DNA of 6,528 bases, from positions 1 through 6,528 of the forward strand of contig CAJXUO010000077.1 in NCBI GenBank assembly GCA_913061425.1. Reading direction: 5' to 3'. A model generated the notes under the pieces. The model had not been told where the DNA came from, did no database searches, and saw only the letters and a list, made by a program, of their open reading frames with translations. This DNA comes from an uncultured Lutibacter sp. (GTDB lineage Bacteria; Bacteroidota; Bacteroidia; Flavobacteriales; Flavobacteriaceae). Position numbers and translations under genes: made by a program. Shown here one piece after another: positions 1 to 5,424 of the stretch. The stretch's first letter is position 1; every line of letters starts with the position of its first letter.

Positions 1-100
1 GTATAAAGGATATCCATTTAGAAGTTGGTCTAATGGGAATTTCACAGGTGGATTTAGCGACCACTTTCCTGTTTATATCTATTTAATTAAAGAAAAGTAG
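1..100 (+). CDS. Endonuclease/exonuclease/phosphatase family protein, C-terminal end only (partial)
   Basis: This frame is open from base 2 to the TAG stop at 98-100 and gives 32 residues ending in 'GFSDHFPVYIYLIKEK'. The 'SDHFPVY' string (bases 56-76) matches the last conserved motif of the endonuclease/exonuclease/phosphatase (DNase I-like) fold. In that fold the Asp-His pair belongs to the metal-dependent phosphodiesterase active site and the final strand follows directly, which fits the protein ending here. The start and most of the protein lie left of the window, so the substrate (DNA, phospholipid or sugar phosphate) and any export signal cannot be judged. It is on the same strand as the secreted-protein gene that starts 66 bases later. 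The family call rests on one short motif and its position near the stop, and is therefore moderate. Confidence 0.72.
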   Translation, partial: YKGYPFRSWSNGNFTGGFSDHFPVYIYLIKEK

Positions 101-110
101 ATTTTTTATC

Positions 111-118
111 TAACTTTA
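111..118 (+). promoter_or_regulatory. Possible -7 promoter element for the secreted-protein gene
   Basis: TAACTTTA fits the Bacteroidota -7 consensus TAnnTTTG except for its last base. It lies about 48 bases before the ATG at 167, in the only non-coding stretch upstream of that gene. No clear TTTG-type -33 element is seen 17-23 bases further upstream, where the preceding gene is still being read. The call is therefore weak, and read-through from the upstream gene is an alternative. Confidence 0.3.
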
Positions 119-166
119 CGGTATAATTATTGATGTTAGTAAACTATAATTTAAATTTTAAACATT

Positions 167-877
167 ATGAAAAAATTACTTTTAGCCTTTTTACTTTTAC
201 CCCTTTTAACTTTTTCTCAAGAGAATGTGGTTAATGGAGTCGATAACTTTTCACACTCTTCCAGAGATGCCGTTAGAATAGACTACAAACCAGGGAATAA
301 AGGAACACCTTATTTATATGATAATTGGAGAGAAGGTTATATTGTAATAAGCGATAGTATTATTTCTCATCAAGATGCTCTTCAATTAAATTTAATAAAT
401 GGCAACCTAATTATTGGTGCAGGAAGAAATAAAGAAACAGGCGTTATTATTACTGATAAAGCGGTTACTGGATTTGCAATTAATGAAGAAAACAATATTA
501 ATCCACACGTATTTGCCAAAATTAAATCTTCAAAATTTGAAGAGAGTAATAGGTCTACTAAATTTTATGAAATAATTTTTAATCTTGAAAGAACAAATTA
601 TTTAATTAAGGAACAGAGTAAATATTTGTTTGACCCAAATAAGAGTAGAGGATACCAAACTCAAAATAGTATACCACAAGAGTACAAGGTTAGAAAGAGT
701 TATTATATAAAAAATAAGGCTGGAAAATATGTGAAAACTAAATTGAGTAAAAAAGCAATATTAAAAAAGTTAGGGGATAAAGGAAGTGAGTTAAAGGCTT
801 ATATCCACGCTAAAAAAATTAATTTCAGTAAAGAACATGATGTAGCAAAAGTTTTAAATTATTACTACTCATTATAA
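167..877 (+). CDS. Secreted or periplasmic protein of unknown function, 236 aa
   Basis: The function is not recognised. Residues 1-17 form a classic signal peptide: two lysines, a Leu/Phe-rich core, then 'LTFSQ'. Cleavage probably falls between Ser17 and Gln18, so the mature protein should be periplasmic or surface-exposed. Residues 46-54 'GTPYLYDNW' followed by a beta-rich stretch to about 145 resemble a layout I recall from uncharacterised flavobacterial exported proteins. The C-terminal part (about 175-236) is lysine-rich, with 'KSYYIKNKAGKYVKTKL' and a helical 'KKAILKKLGDKGSELKAYI' segment ending in 'VLNYYYSL'. No enzyme motif, lipoprotein cysteine or extra membrane helix is visible. The ATG at 167 is chosen because the signal peptide starts there; the upstream bases are AT-rich with no Shine-Dalgarno sequence. 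A strong terminator follows the stop. The gene looks real (signal peptide, no internal stops), but its role is unknown. Confidence 0.85.
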   Translation: MKKLLLAFLLLPLLTFSQENVVNGVDNFSHSSRDAVRIDYKPGNKGTPYLYDNWREGYIVISDSIISHQDALQLNLINGNLIIGAGRNKETGVIITDKAVTGFAINEENNINPHVFAKIKSSKFEESNRSTKFYEIIFNLERTNYLIKEQSKYLFDPNKSRGYQTQNSIPQEYKVRKSYYIKNKAGKYVKTKLSKKAILKKLGDKGSELKAYIHAKKINFSKEHDVAKVLNYYYSL

Positions 878-900
878 AACTGAAAAAGATATATTTTATT

Positions 901-931
901 AAGGTGAGAATTTTATTTCTCACCTTTTTTT
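901..931 (+). terminator. Rho-independent terminator of the secreted-protein gene, overlapping the 3' end of recJ
   Basis: A perfect 10-bp stem (AAGGTGAGAA at 901-910 paired with TTCTCACCTT at 917-926) has a 6-base loop and is followed on the + strand by an unbroken T tract at 925-931. It starts 23 bases after the TAA of the secreted-protein gene. On the - strand the same hairpin contains the last codons of recJ and its stop. The bases after the stem in that direction (AATAAAATAT) are not a clean U tract, so the terminator should work best for the + strand gene. Confidence 0.82.
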
Positions 932-2616
932 ATATCCTTTAAAGTCAATTGTAAAGAGGTGTTTCCATTCCAGTGATTTTCATCAATACTATACACGATA
1001 TCAAAGTATTTCTTATTTGATATAAATTCATTTTTGCTTCCAAGACCAAAACCAATAGCGTTAAGTGTCTTTGTATCGCTTTCATTTTTTATAGTCACTT
1101 TTAAATGACTTTTATCTTCGCCAACTTGCTTCCCAAAACCATTGTCTTGTAACCTGTTGGTTCTGAAAGTAGGTCTCATGTTTTGAGGGCCAAATGGACC
1201 AAGCTGCTTTAAAATTCTATAAAATTTTGGTGTTACATCACTCAATTCAATTTCTGTATCAATAAGAATTTCAGGAGTCTTTAGTTCTTCTGGCAAAGTA
1301 TTTTTAACGACTTCTTCAAATTTATTTTTGAAATTCTCATAATTTTCAGGCTTTAATGTTAATCCAGCAGCATATTTATGCCCTCCAAATTGTTCAATAA
1401 ACTCAGCGCACTGCTCTAACGCATTATACACATCAAAACCCTTTACAGATCTTGCTGATGCCGCTAATTTATCTCCACTTTTTGTAAATACAAGTGTTGG
1501 TTTATAGTAGGTTTCTATGAGTCTAGAAGCCACAATACCAATAACACCTTTATGCCAAGTTTCGCTATAAACAACATTTGAAGCGTTCTGTTGTTCATTA
1601 TTTTCTTCAATTTGTTGTAAAGCTTCATGTGTAATTATTTTATCAAGTTCTTTTCGGTCAACATTATTCTGTTCAATTTCTTTTGCAAACTCTAATGCCT
1701 CTTCAAAATCTATTTCAGATAGCAATTCTACTGCATATTGTCCATGTCTTATTCTTCCAGCAGCATTTATTCTAGGAGCAATAATGAAAACAACATCTGT
1801 AATTGATAATTCTTTTTTATCAATTTGATGAATCATAGCTTTAATTCCTGGTCTAGGAGATTTGTTTAAAACTAACAATCCAAAATAAGCCAAGACTCTA
1901 TTCTCTCCAGTTAGAGGTACAATGTCTGCTGCAATTGCGGTTACTACTAGATCTAAATAAGGGGCTAAATCATCAATGGTCTGACCTTTTCTCTCTCCAA
2001 TAGCCTGTATCAATTTAAAACCCACACCACAACCACACAATTCGTCATAAGGATACTCACAATCTTCTCTTTTGGGGTCTAGAATAGCCACGGCTTTTGG
2101 AAGTTCTTTTCCTGGCCTATGATGATCACAAATAATAAAATCAATATATTTTTCTAATGCATAGGCAACTTTATCTATAGCCTTAATACCGCAATCTAGC
2201 GCGATGATTAATGAGAAATCATTATCGTGGGCAAAATCAATTCCCTTATATGAAACACCATATCCCTCTTCATATCTATCAGGAATATAAGTCGCAACAT
2301 TCGGGTAAAAGGTTTTTAAATAAGAAGAAACAAGAGAGACTGCAGTTGTACCATCTACATCATAATCGCCATATACAAGAATATTTTCTTGGTTTTCAAT
2401 TGCTTTTTCAATTCGCTCAACTGCAACCTCCATATCTTTCATTAAATATGGATTGTGTAAATCAGTTATTGAAGGTCTAAAGAATTTTTTAGCATCGTCA
2501 AAGGTTTCTATTCCTCTTTGAATTAATAGTTGCGCAACTAGAGTATCAACCGACAATTCTTTTGCTAATTGAGTTATTTTTTCTTTTTCAGGGATCGGTT
2601 TTAATGTCCAGCGCAT
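913..2616 (-). CDS. recJ: Single-stranded-DNA-specific exonuclease RecJ
   Basis: RecJ is a cytoplasmic 5'-to-3' single-strand DNA exonuclease acting in RecFOR recombination, mismatch repair and base excision repair. At 567 aa this is normal family length. All DHH-superfamily landmarks are present in order: 'YGDYDVDG' at residues 82-89, 'DCG' at 141-143, 'DHH' at 164-166, 'GCGVGFKL' at 195-202 and 'AADIVPL' around Asp231, which supply the metal-binding aspartates and histidines. 'APRINAAGR' (280-288) follows, then the DHHA1 'GGHKYAAG' at 411-418, then 'LGPFGPQN' (472-479) leading into the C-terminal OB-like domain. The 'MRWTLKP' start is characteristic of the family, and no Shine-Dalgarno sequence is visible. 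It lies downstream of the OsmC gene on the same strand, separated by 102 bases that hold a palindromic repeat. It could be co-transcribed or use its own weak promoter. No key residue is missing. Confidence 0.97.
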   Translation of the reverse strand: MRWTLKPIPEKEKITQLAKELSVDTLVAQLLIQRGIETFDDAKKFFRPSITDLHNPYLMKDMEVAVERIEKAIENQENILVYGDYDVDGTTAVSLVSSYLKTFYPNVATYIPDRYEEGYGVSYKGIDFAHDNDFSLIIALDCGIKAIDKVAYALEKYIDFIICDHHRPGKELPKAVAILDPKREDCEYPYDELCGCGVGFKLIQAIGERKGQTIDDLAPYLDLVVTAIAADIVPLTGENRVLAYFGLLVLNKSPRPGIKAMIHQIDKKELSITDVVFIIAPRINAAGRIRHGQYAVELLSEIDFEEALEFAKEIEQNNVDRKELDKIITHEALQQIEENNEQQNASNVVYSETWHKGVIGIVASRLIETYYKPTLVFTKSGDKLAASARSVKGFDVYNALEQCAEFIEQFGGHKYAAGLTLKPENYENFKNKFEEVVKNTLPEELKTPEILIDTEIELSDVTPKFYRILKQLGPFGPQNMRPTFRTNRLQDNGFGKQVGEDKSHLKVTIKNESDTKTLNAIGFGLGSKNEFISNKKYFDIVYSIDENHWNGNTSLQLTLKDIKKGEK

Positions 2617-2641
2617 TTATAAAATTTTCTTTTTCAATTTT

Positions 2642-2712
2642 CGTCACCCTGAACTTGTTTCAGGGTCGCATTACAAAATTACTATGAGATTCTGAAACAG
2701 TTCAGAATGACG
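2642..2712. repeat. Intergenic palindromic element: two inverted hairpin units
   Basis: This 71-bp element sits between the OsmC gene and recJ. The left unit (2642-2667) begins CGTCA and folds on its own with an 8-bp stem, ACCCTGAA (2646-2653) with TTCAGGGT (2659-2666), and a 5-base loop. The right unit (2686-2712) is an inverted copy ending TGACG, with its own 8-bp stem, ATTCTGAA (2689-2696) with TTCAGAAT (2701-2708), and a 4-base loop. Aligned head to head, the units differ at two stem positions, both compensated on the other side of the stem, plus one loop base. An 18-base AT-rich spacer separates them. The architecture resembles REP/BIME-type extragenic repeats mobilised by RAYT transposases. 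No transposase or clear target duplication is visible here. Neither hairpin is followed by a T tract, so simple termination is unlikely; effects on mRNA stability are possible. Confidence 0.72.
2674..2681 (-). promoter_or_regulatory. Possible -7 promoter element for recJ, inside the repeat spacer
   Basis: Read on the - strand this is TAATTTTG, an exact match to the Bacteroidota -7 consensus TAnnTTTG, about 57 bases before the recJ ATG. It lies in the spacer between the two hairpin units, so a transcript from it would carry the left hairpin in its 5' leader. No convincing -33 TTTG is seen at the right distance, and chance matches are common in AT-rich DNA. Confidence 0.28.
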
Positions 2713-2718
2713 TTATAA

Positions 2719-3132
2719 TTAAACCTCTATATATTCAACATTTACAGCGACATCAGTAAATTTACGGAACATTTCTAAAACACCACAATATCTTTCTACA
2801 GACAAGTCTACCGCTTTCTGTATTTTATCTTTTTTAAAATCAGATCCAAAAAAGCGATACGTTATCACTACATTTTTATAAATCTTTGGATGTTCATCCG
2901 TTAAATCGGCAGTAACAATAATTTTTAAATCATCAACTTCAGCACGCATTTTTTTTAATAACGAAACTATATCTAAGCCCCCACAACCTGCAAGTGCCGT
3001 TAACATTAATGCTTTTGGCCCTAAACCTTTACTTTCTGATCCGTCTTGAGGTGAATCAATCATTACATTTCCTCCTGGACCTTCAGATTCAAAGAGCATA
3101 TTATCCTTCCAAGTCAATTCTACTTTAGTCAT
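2719..3132 (-). CDS. OsmC/Ohr-family protein (probable thiol-dependent peroxidase, YhfA-like)
   Basis: OsmC-family proteins are cytoplasmic dimers that reduce organic hydroperoxides or other oxidants through a reactive cysteine pair. This 137-aa protein has the usual family length and layout: an N-terminal beta region ('VELTWKDNMLFESEGPGG', residues 4-21), then 'GLGPKALMLTALAGCGGLDIV' with Cys50 at the start of the long central helix. A second beta segment follows (about 68-95, 'KIIVTADLTDEHPKIYKNV'), then 'SVERYCGVLEMFRK' with Cys116. Cys50 and Cys116 match the peroxidatic and resolving cysteines of the family. The spacing and the 'GPKALML' and 'RYCGVLEM' strings suit the YhfA-like branch better than classic Ohr, so the true substrate is open. 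It is transcribed away from the AhpD-like gene across an 87-bp region that contains a good -7 element for this gene. recJ follows on the same strand. Confidence 0.92.
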   Translation of the reverse strand: MTKVELTWKDNMLFESEGPGGNVMIDSPQDGSESKGLGPKALMLTALAGCGGLDIVSLLKKMRAEVDDLKIIVTADLTDEHPKIYKNVVITYRFFGSDFKKDKIQKAVDLSVERYCGVLEMFRKFTDVAVNVEYIEV

Positions 3133-3152
3133 ATTTTCAGTTTATTAAGTTT

Positions 3153-3160
3153 CAAATTTA
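3153..3160 (-). promoter_or_regulatory. Probable -7 promoter element of the OsmC-family gene
   Basis: On the - strand this reads TAAATTTG, an exact match to the Bacteroidota -7 consensus TAnnTTTG, and it ends 20 bases before the OsmC ATG. That implies a short leader of roughly 12-16 bases. A clear -33 TTTG is not seen at the usual spacing, so support comes from the exact core and its position in a divergent intergenic region. Confidence 0.5.
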
Positions 3161-3181
3161 AGCAATTAATGTGTCGTTTTT

Positions 3182-3200
3182 TTGTAATATTGTTTACAAT
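3182..3200 (+). promoter_or_regulatory. Possible operator/promoter region of the AhpD-like gene and ade
   Basis: Two nested inverted repeats overlap here: TTGTAA (3182-3187) with TTACAA (3194-3199), and ATTGT (3189-3193) with ACAAT (3196-3200). A near-match to the -7 consensus, TAATATTG at 3185-3192 (one mismatch), lies inside them, 27 bases before the ATG at 3220. A regulator bound at the palindrome would cover that promoter. The whole region is AT-rich, so chance is a serious alternative. Confidence 0.22.
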
Positions 3201-3219
3201 TTAAAATAAAATATTTCCA

Positions 3220-3750
3220 ATGCCATTAGTTAAACCCCTTTCTCCAGACTCAAATACGGATGTAAAAAAATTAGCAGAATTTTTTAATGAAACACTCGGT
3301 TTTTGTCCAAATTCAGTTTTAACAATGCAAATTAGACCAGAAATTGCTCGTGCATTTATCAATATGAATATGGCCGTTATGGACAATCAAGGAAATGTTA
3401 CATCAGCATTAAAAAGAATGATTGCATGGGTTTCTAGTAATGCAACAGGATGTAGATATTGTCAAGCTCATGCAATTCGTGCTGCTGAACGTTATGGAGC
3501 AGAGCGTGCAGCATTAGATTTTTCTTTGGCGGCTTCTGTTATTCCAAATGCCGTAGATGAAAAAATAAAATCAGATTTATATAAATATTGGGATGAAGGA
3601 GAAATTGTAGAAATGTTAGGCGTTATTTCTCTTTTCGGATATTTAAACCGTTGGAATGATTCTATGGGAACTTCTATTGAAGACGGCGCAGTAGAAAGTG
3701 GCGACCAGTATCTTGGAAAACATGGTTGGGAAAAAGGAAAACATCTATAA
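3220..3750 (+). CDS. AhpD-like / carboxymuconolactone decarboxylase family protein
   Basis: This 176-aa, mostly helical protein belongs to the AhpD-like fold. The diagnostic motif is Cys78-Arg-Tyr-Cys81-Gln-Ala-His84 in 'GCRYCQAHAIRAAERYG', the CxxC...H redox centre of AhpD and the peroxidase-related branch. Classic carboxymuconolactone decarboxylases lack the CxxC, so a thiol-disulfide or alkylhydroperoxidase-type activity is more likely than decarboxylation. Other family features are 'FFNETLGFCPNSVLTMQIRPEI' (21-42) and 'LGVISLFGYLNRWNDSMGT' (133-151). There is no signal peptide, so it should be cytoplasmic. The ATG at 3220 gives a natural N-terminus, with no Shine-Dalgarno sequence. Its TAA is immediately followed by the ade ATG with no intervening base, so the two genes are almost certainly one operon. 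The divergent neighbour is an OsmC-family protein, also a cysteine-based redox protein. The actual substrate is unknown. Confidence 0.9.
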   Translation: MPLVKPLSPDSNTDVKKLAEFFNETLGFCPNSVLTMQIRPEIARAFINMNMAVMDNQGNVTSALKRMIAWVSSNATGCRYCQAHAIRAAERYGAERAALDFSLAASVIPNAVDEKIKSDLYKYWDEGEIVEMLGVISLFGYLNRWNDSMGTSIEDGAVESGDQYLGKHGWEKGKHL

Positions 3751-5373
3751 ATGAAAACAATTTTAGGACAATTTGTTGATATTGAAAATAAGAATATATT
3801 TTCTGCTGAAGTTTCTTTTGCTGACGGGAAAATTGTTTCAGTAAAAGAAAAAGAGCATACTATTCAGCACTATATCCTTCCAGGATTTGTAGATGCACAC
3901 ATACATATTGAAAGTTCGATGTTGGTGCCTTCTGAATTTGCTAGATTGGCTGTTTTACATGGTACAGTTGGAACTATTTCTGATCCACATGAAATTGCAA
4001 ATGTTCTTGGAAAAGAGGGTGTTTATTACATGATAGAAAATGGTAAAAAAGTGTCATTTAAATTTCATTTTGGCGCCCCTTCTTGTGTTCCTGCAACAGC
4101 TTTTGAAACTGCTGGAGCTGTTATTGATTCCGATGATATTAAAGAATTGTTGTCTTCTCCAGATATTAATTATTTGGCTGAAATGATGAATTATCCAGGA
4201 GTTTTGTTTGATGATGATGAGGTTTTAAAAAAGATTGCTTGGGCAAAACATTTTAATAAACCAGTTGATGGTCATGCTCCAGGATTGAGAGGGAAAGATG
4301 CTGAAAAATATATTTCTGCAGGAATATCTACAGACCATGAATGTTTTTCATTTGATGAAGCGAATGAAAAGTTGGCGCTTGGAATGAAAATATTAATTAG
4401 AGAAGGAAGTGCTGCAAAGAATTTTGAAGCGTTGATTGATTTACTTCCAAAGCATTATGAAAACATGATGTTCTGTTCTGATGATAAGCATCCAGATGAT
4501 TTAATTGTAGGTCATATCAATCAATTATGTGCTCGCGCTGTTGCTAAGGGAATTGATGTCTTTAAAGTTTTGCAAGTTGCTTGTATCAATCCAGTAAAAC
4601 ATTACAATATGAATGTTGGTTTGTTGCAAAATGCTGATGCAGCAGATTTTATTGTAGTTGAAGATTTGATTGAATTTAAAGTTTTACAGACCTATATTAA
4701 TGGCGAATTGGTTGCTGAAAAAGGAGAATCGTTTATTGAATCAATTCCATTTGAGAAGCCAAATAATTTTAATGTTTCTCCAAAATCAATTGATGATTTT
4801 AGAATTGAAGGGACTTCGAAAAATATACGCGTGATTGAAGCATTGGATGGAGAATTAATAACAAATGAAATTCATTCATCAGCAATTTTAAAGAATGGGA
4901 ATTTAATTTCTGATGTTGAAAATGACATTTTAAAAATGGCAGTTGTAAATCGATATCAAGATGTAAAACCTTCAGTTGCTTTTATCAAGAATTTTGGATT
5001 GAAAAAAGGCGCTATTGCAAGTTCTGTAGCGCACGACTGTCATAATATTGTAGTTGTTGGAACATCTGATGAAGAAATATGCAGTGCTGTAAATCTTATT
5101 ATTGAAAATAAAGGAGGTGTTTGCGCCGTGAATGGAAATCAAAAGAAAAATCTTGCCTTGCCAGTTGCTGGAATTATGAGTGCTAAAAATGGCTGGGAAG
5201 CAGGGAAAGAGTATCAAGAAATAGACGCGATGGCAAAAGATTTAGGCTGCACTTTACGAGCCCCTTTTATGACACTTTCTTTTATGGCTTTATTGGTGAT
5301 TCCTGATTTAAAATTGTCAGATAAAGGCTTGTTTAGTGGTAATAAATTTGAGTTTGTGGATTTACAGTTGTAA
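3751..5373 (+). CDS. ade: Adenine deaminase
   Basis: Adenine deaminase hydrolyses adenine to hypoxanthine and ammonia in purine salvage, in the cytoplasm. It is a metal-dependent amidohydrolase. The 540 aa are in the usual range, toward the shorter end. Landmarks in order: '[15 protein letters not shown]' (44-58) with the metal-binding His50-x-His52, 'SDPHEIANV' (77-85), 'GHAPGL' (174-179, His175), 'STDHECFS' (193-200, His196) and '[11 protein letters not shown]' (241-251) with the catalytic-site aspartates. The family-specific C-terminal domain has '[12 protein letters not shown]' (426-437), 'LPVAGIMS' (470-477) and '[20 protein letters not shown]' (505-524). These C-terminal motifs separate it from dihydroorotases and other amidohydrolases. 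The ATG touches the stop of the AhpD-like gene, suggesting co-transcription and perhaps translational coupling. It converges on the SulP gene with a 51-bp gap. All expected metal ligands are present. Confidence 0.96.
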   Translation: MKTILGQFVDIENKNIFSAEVSFADGKIVSVKEKEHTIQHYILPGFVDAHIHIESSMLVPSEFARLAVLHGTVGTISDPHEIANVLGKEGVYYMIENGKKVSFKFHFGAPSCVPATAFETAGAVIDSDDIKELLSSPDINYLAEMMNYPGVLFDDDEVLKKIAWAKHFNKPVDGHAPGLRGKDAEKYISAGISTDHECFSFDEANEKLALGMKILIREGSAAKNFEALIDLLPKHYENMMFCSDDKHPDDLIVGHINQLCARAVAKGIDVFKVLQVACINPVKHYNMNVGLLQNADAADFIVVEDLIEFKVLQTYINGELVAEKGESFIESIPFEKPNNFNVSPKSIDDFRIEGTSKNIRVIEALDGELITNEIHSSAILKNGNLISDVENDILKMAVVNRYQDVKPSVAFIKNFGLKKGAIASSVAHDCHNIVVVGTSDEEICSAVNLIIENKGGVCAVNGNQKKNLALPVAGIMSAKNGWEAGKEYQEIDAMAKDLGCTLRAPFMTLSFMALLVIPDLKLSDKGLFSGNKFEFVDLQL

Positions 5374-5424
5374 AACAACTCCAATATTCTCCTTCACCAT
5401 TTCCGTAATTGCCTTCCGATAGGA
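5365..5424 (-). other. In-frame open tail after the SulP stop codon, possible old coding remnant
   Basis: Directly after the TAA of the SulP gene (5425-5427), the same frame stays open for 20 codons to a second TAA at 5362-5364. It reads like protein ('YRKAITEMVKENIGVV'), and this short gap is less AT-rich than the other intergenic regions here. It could be an ancestral C-terminus cut off by a new stop, the end of a lost gene, or chance. Its last codons overlap the 3' end of ade. No terminator is seen in this gap: AGTTGT (5366-5371) and ACAACT (5375-5380) form only a 6-bp stem, with no T tract. Confidence 0.2.

Noticed and set aside
2211..2480. Open frame of 89 codons on the + strand
   Set aside because: It lies wholly inside recJ on the opposite strand, its composition (many His and Gln, no domain) is typical of an antisense shadow, and recJ is unambiguous.
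2642..2712. CRISPR array or intrinsic terminator
   Set aside because: There are only two units, inverted relative to each other, with no regular direct repeats and spacers. Neither hairpin is followed by a run of T on the reading strand.
3201..3386. Open frame of 61 codons on the - strand
   Set aside because: It overlaps the start of the AhpD-like gene in antisense, has no recognisable feature, and would also run against the promoter region.
3748..3753. A fused AhpD-adenine deaminase protein
   Set aside because: A clear TAA stop at 3748-3750 separates the two reading frames, and both proteins have complete, normal ends. It is an operon junction, not a fusion.
4972..5217. Open frame of 81 codons on the - strand
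   Set aside because: It is antisense to the conserved C-terminal domain of ade and has no protein-like motif.
5366..5380. AGTTGT/ACAACT inverted repeat across the ade stop codon as a terminator
   Set aside because: The stem has only six AT-rich pairs with a 3-base loop, and no T tract follows on either strand.
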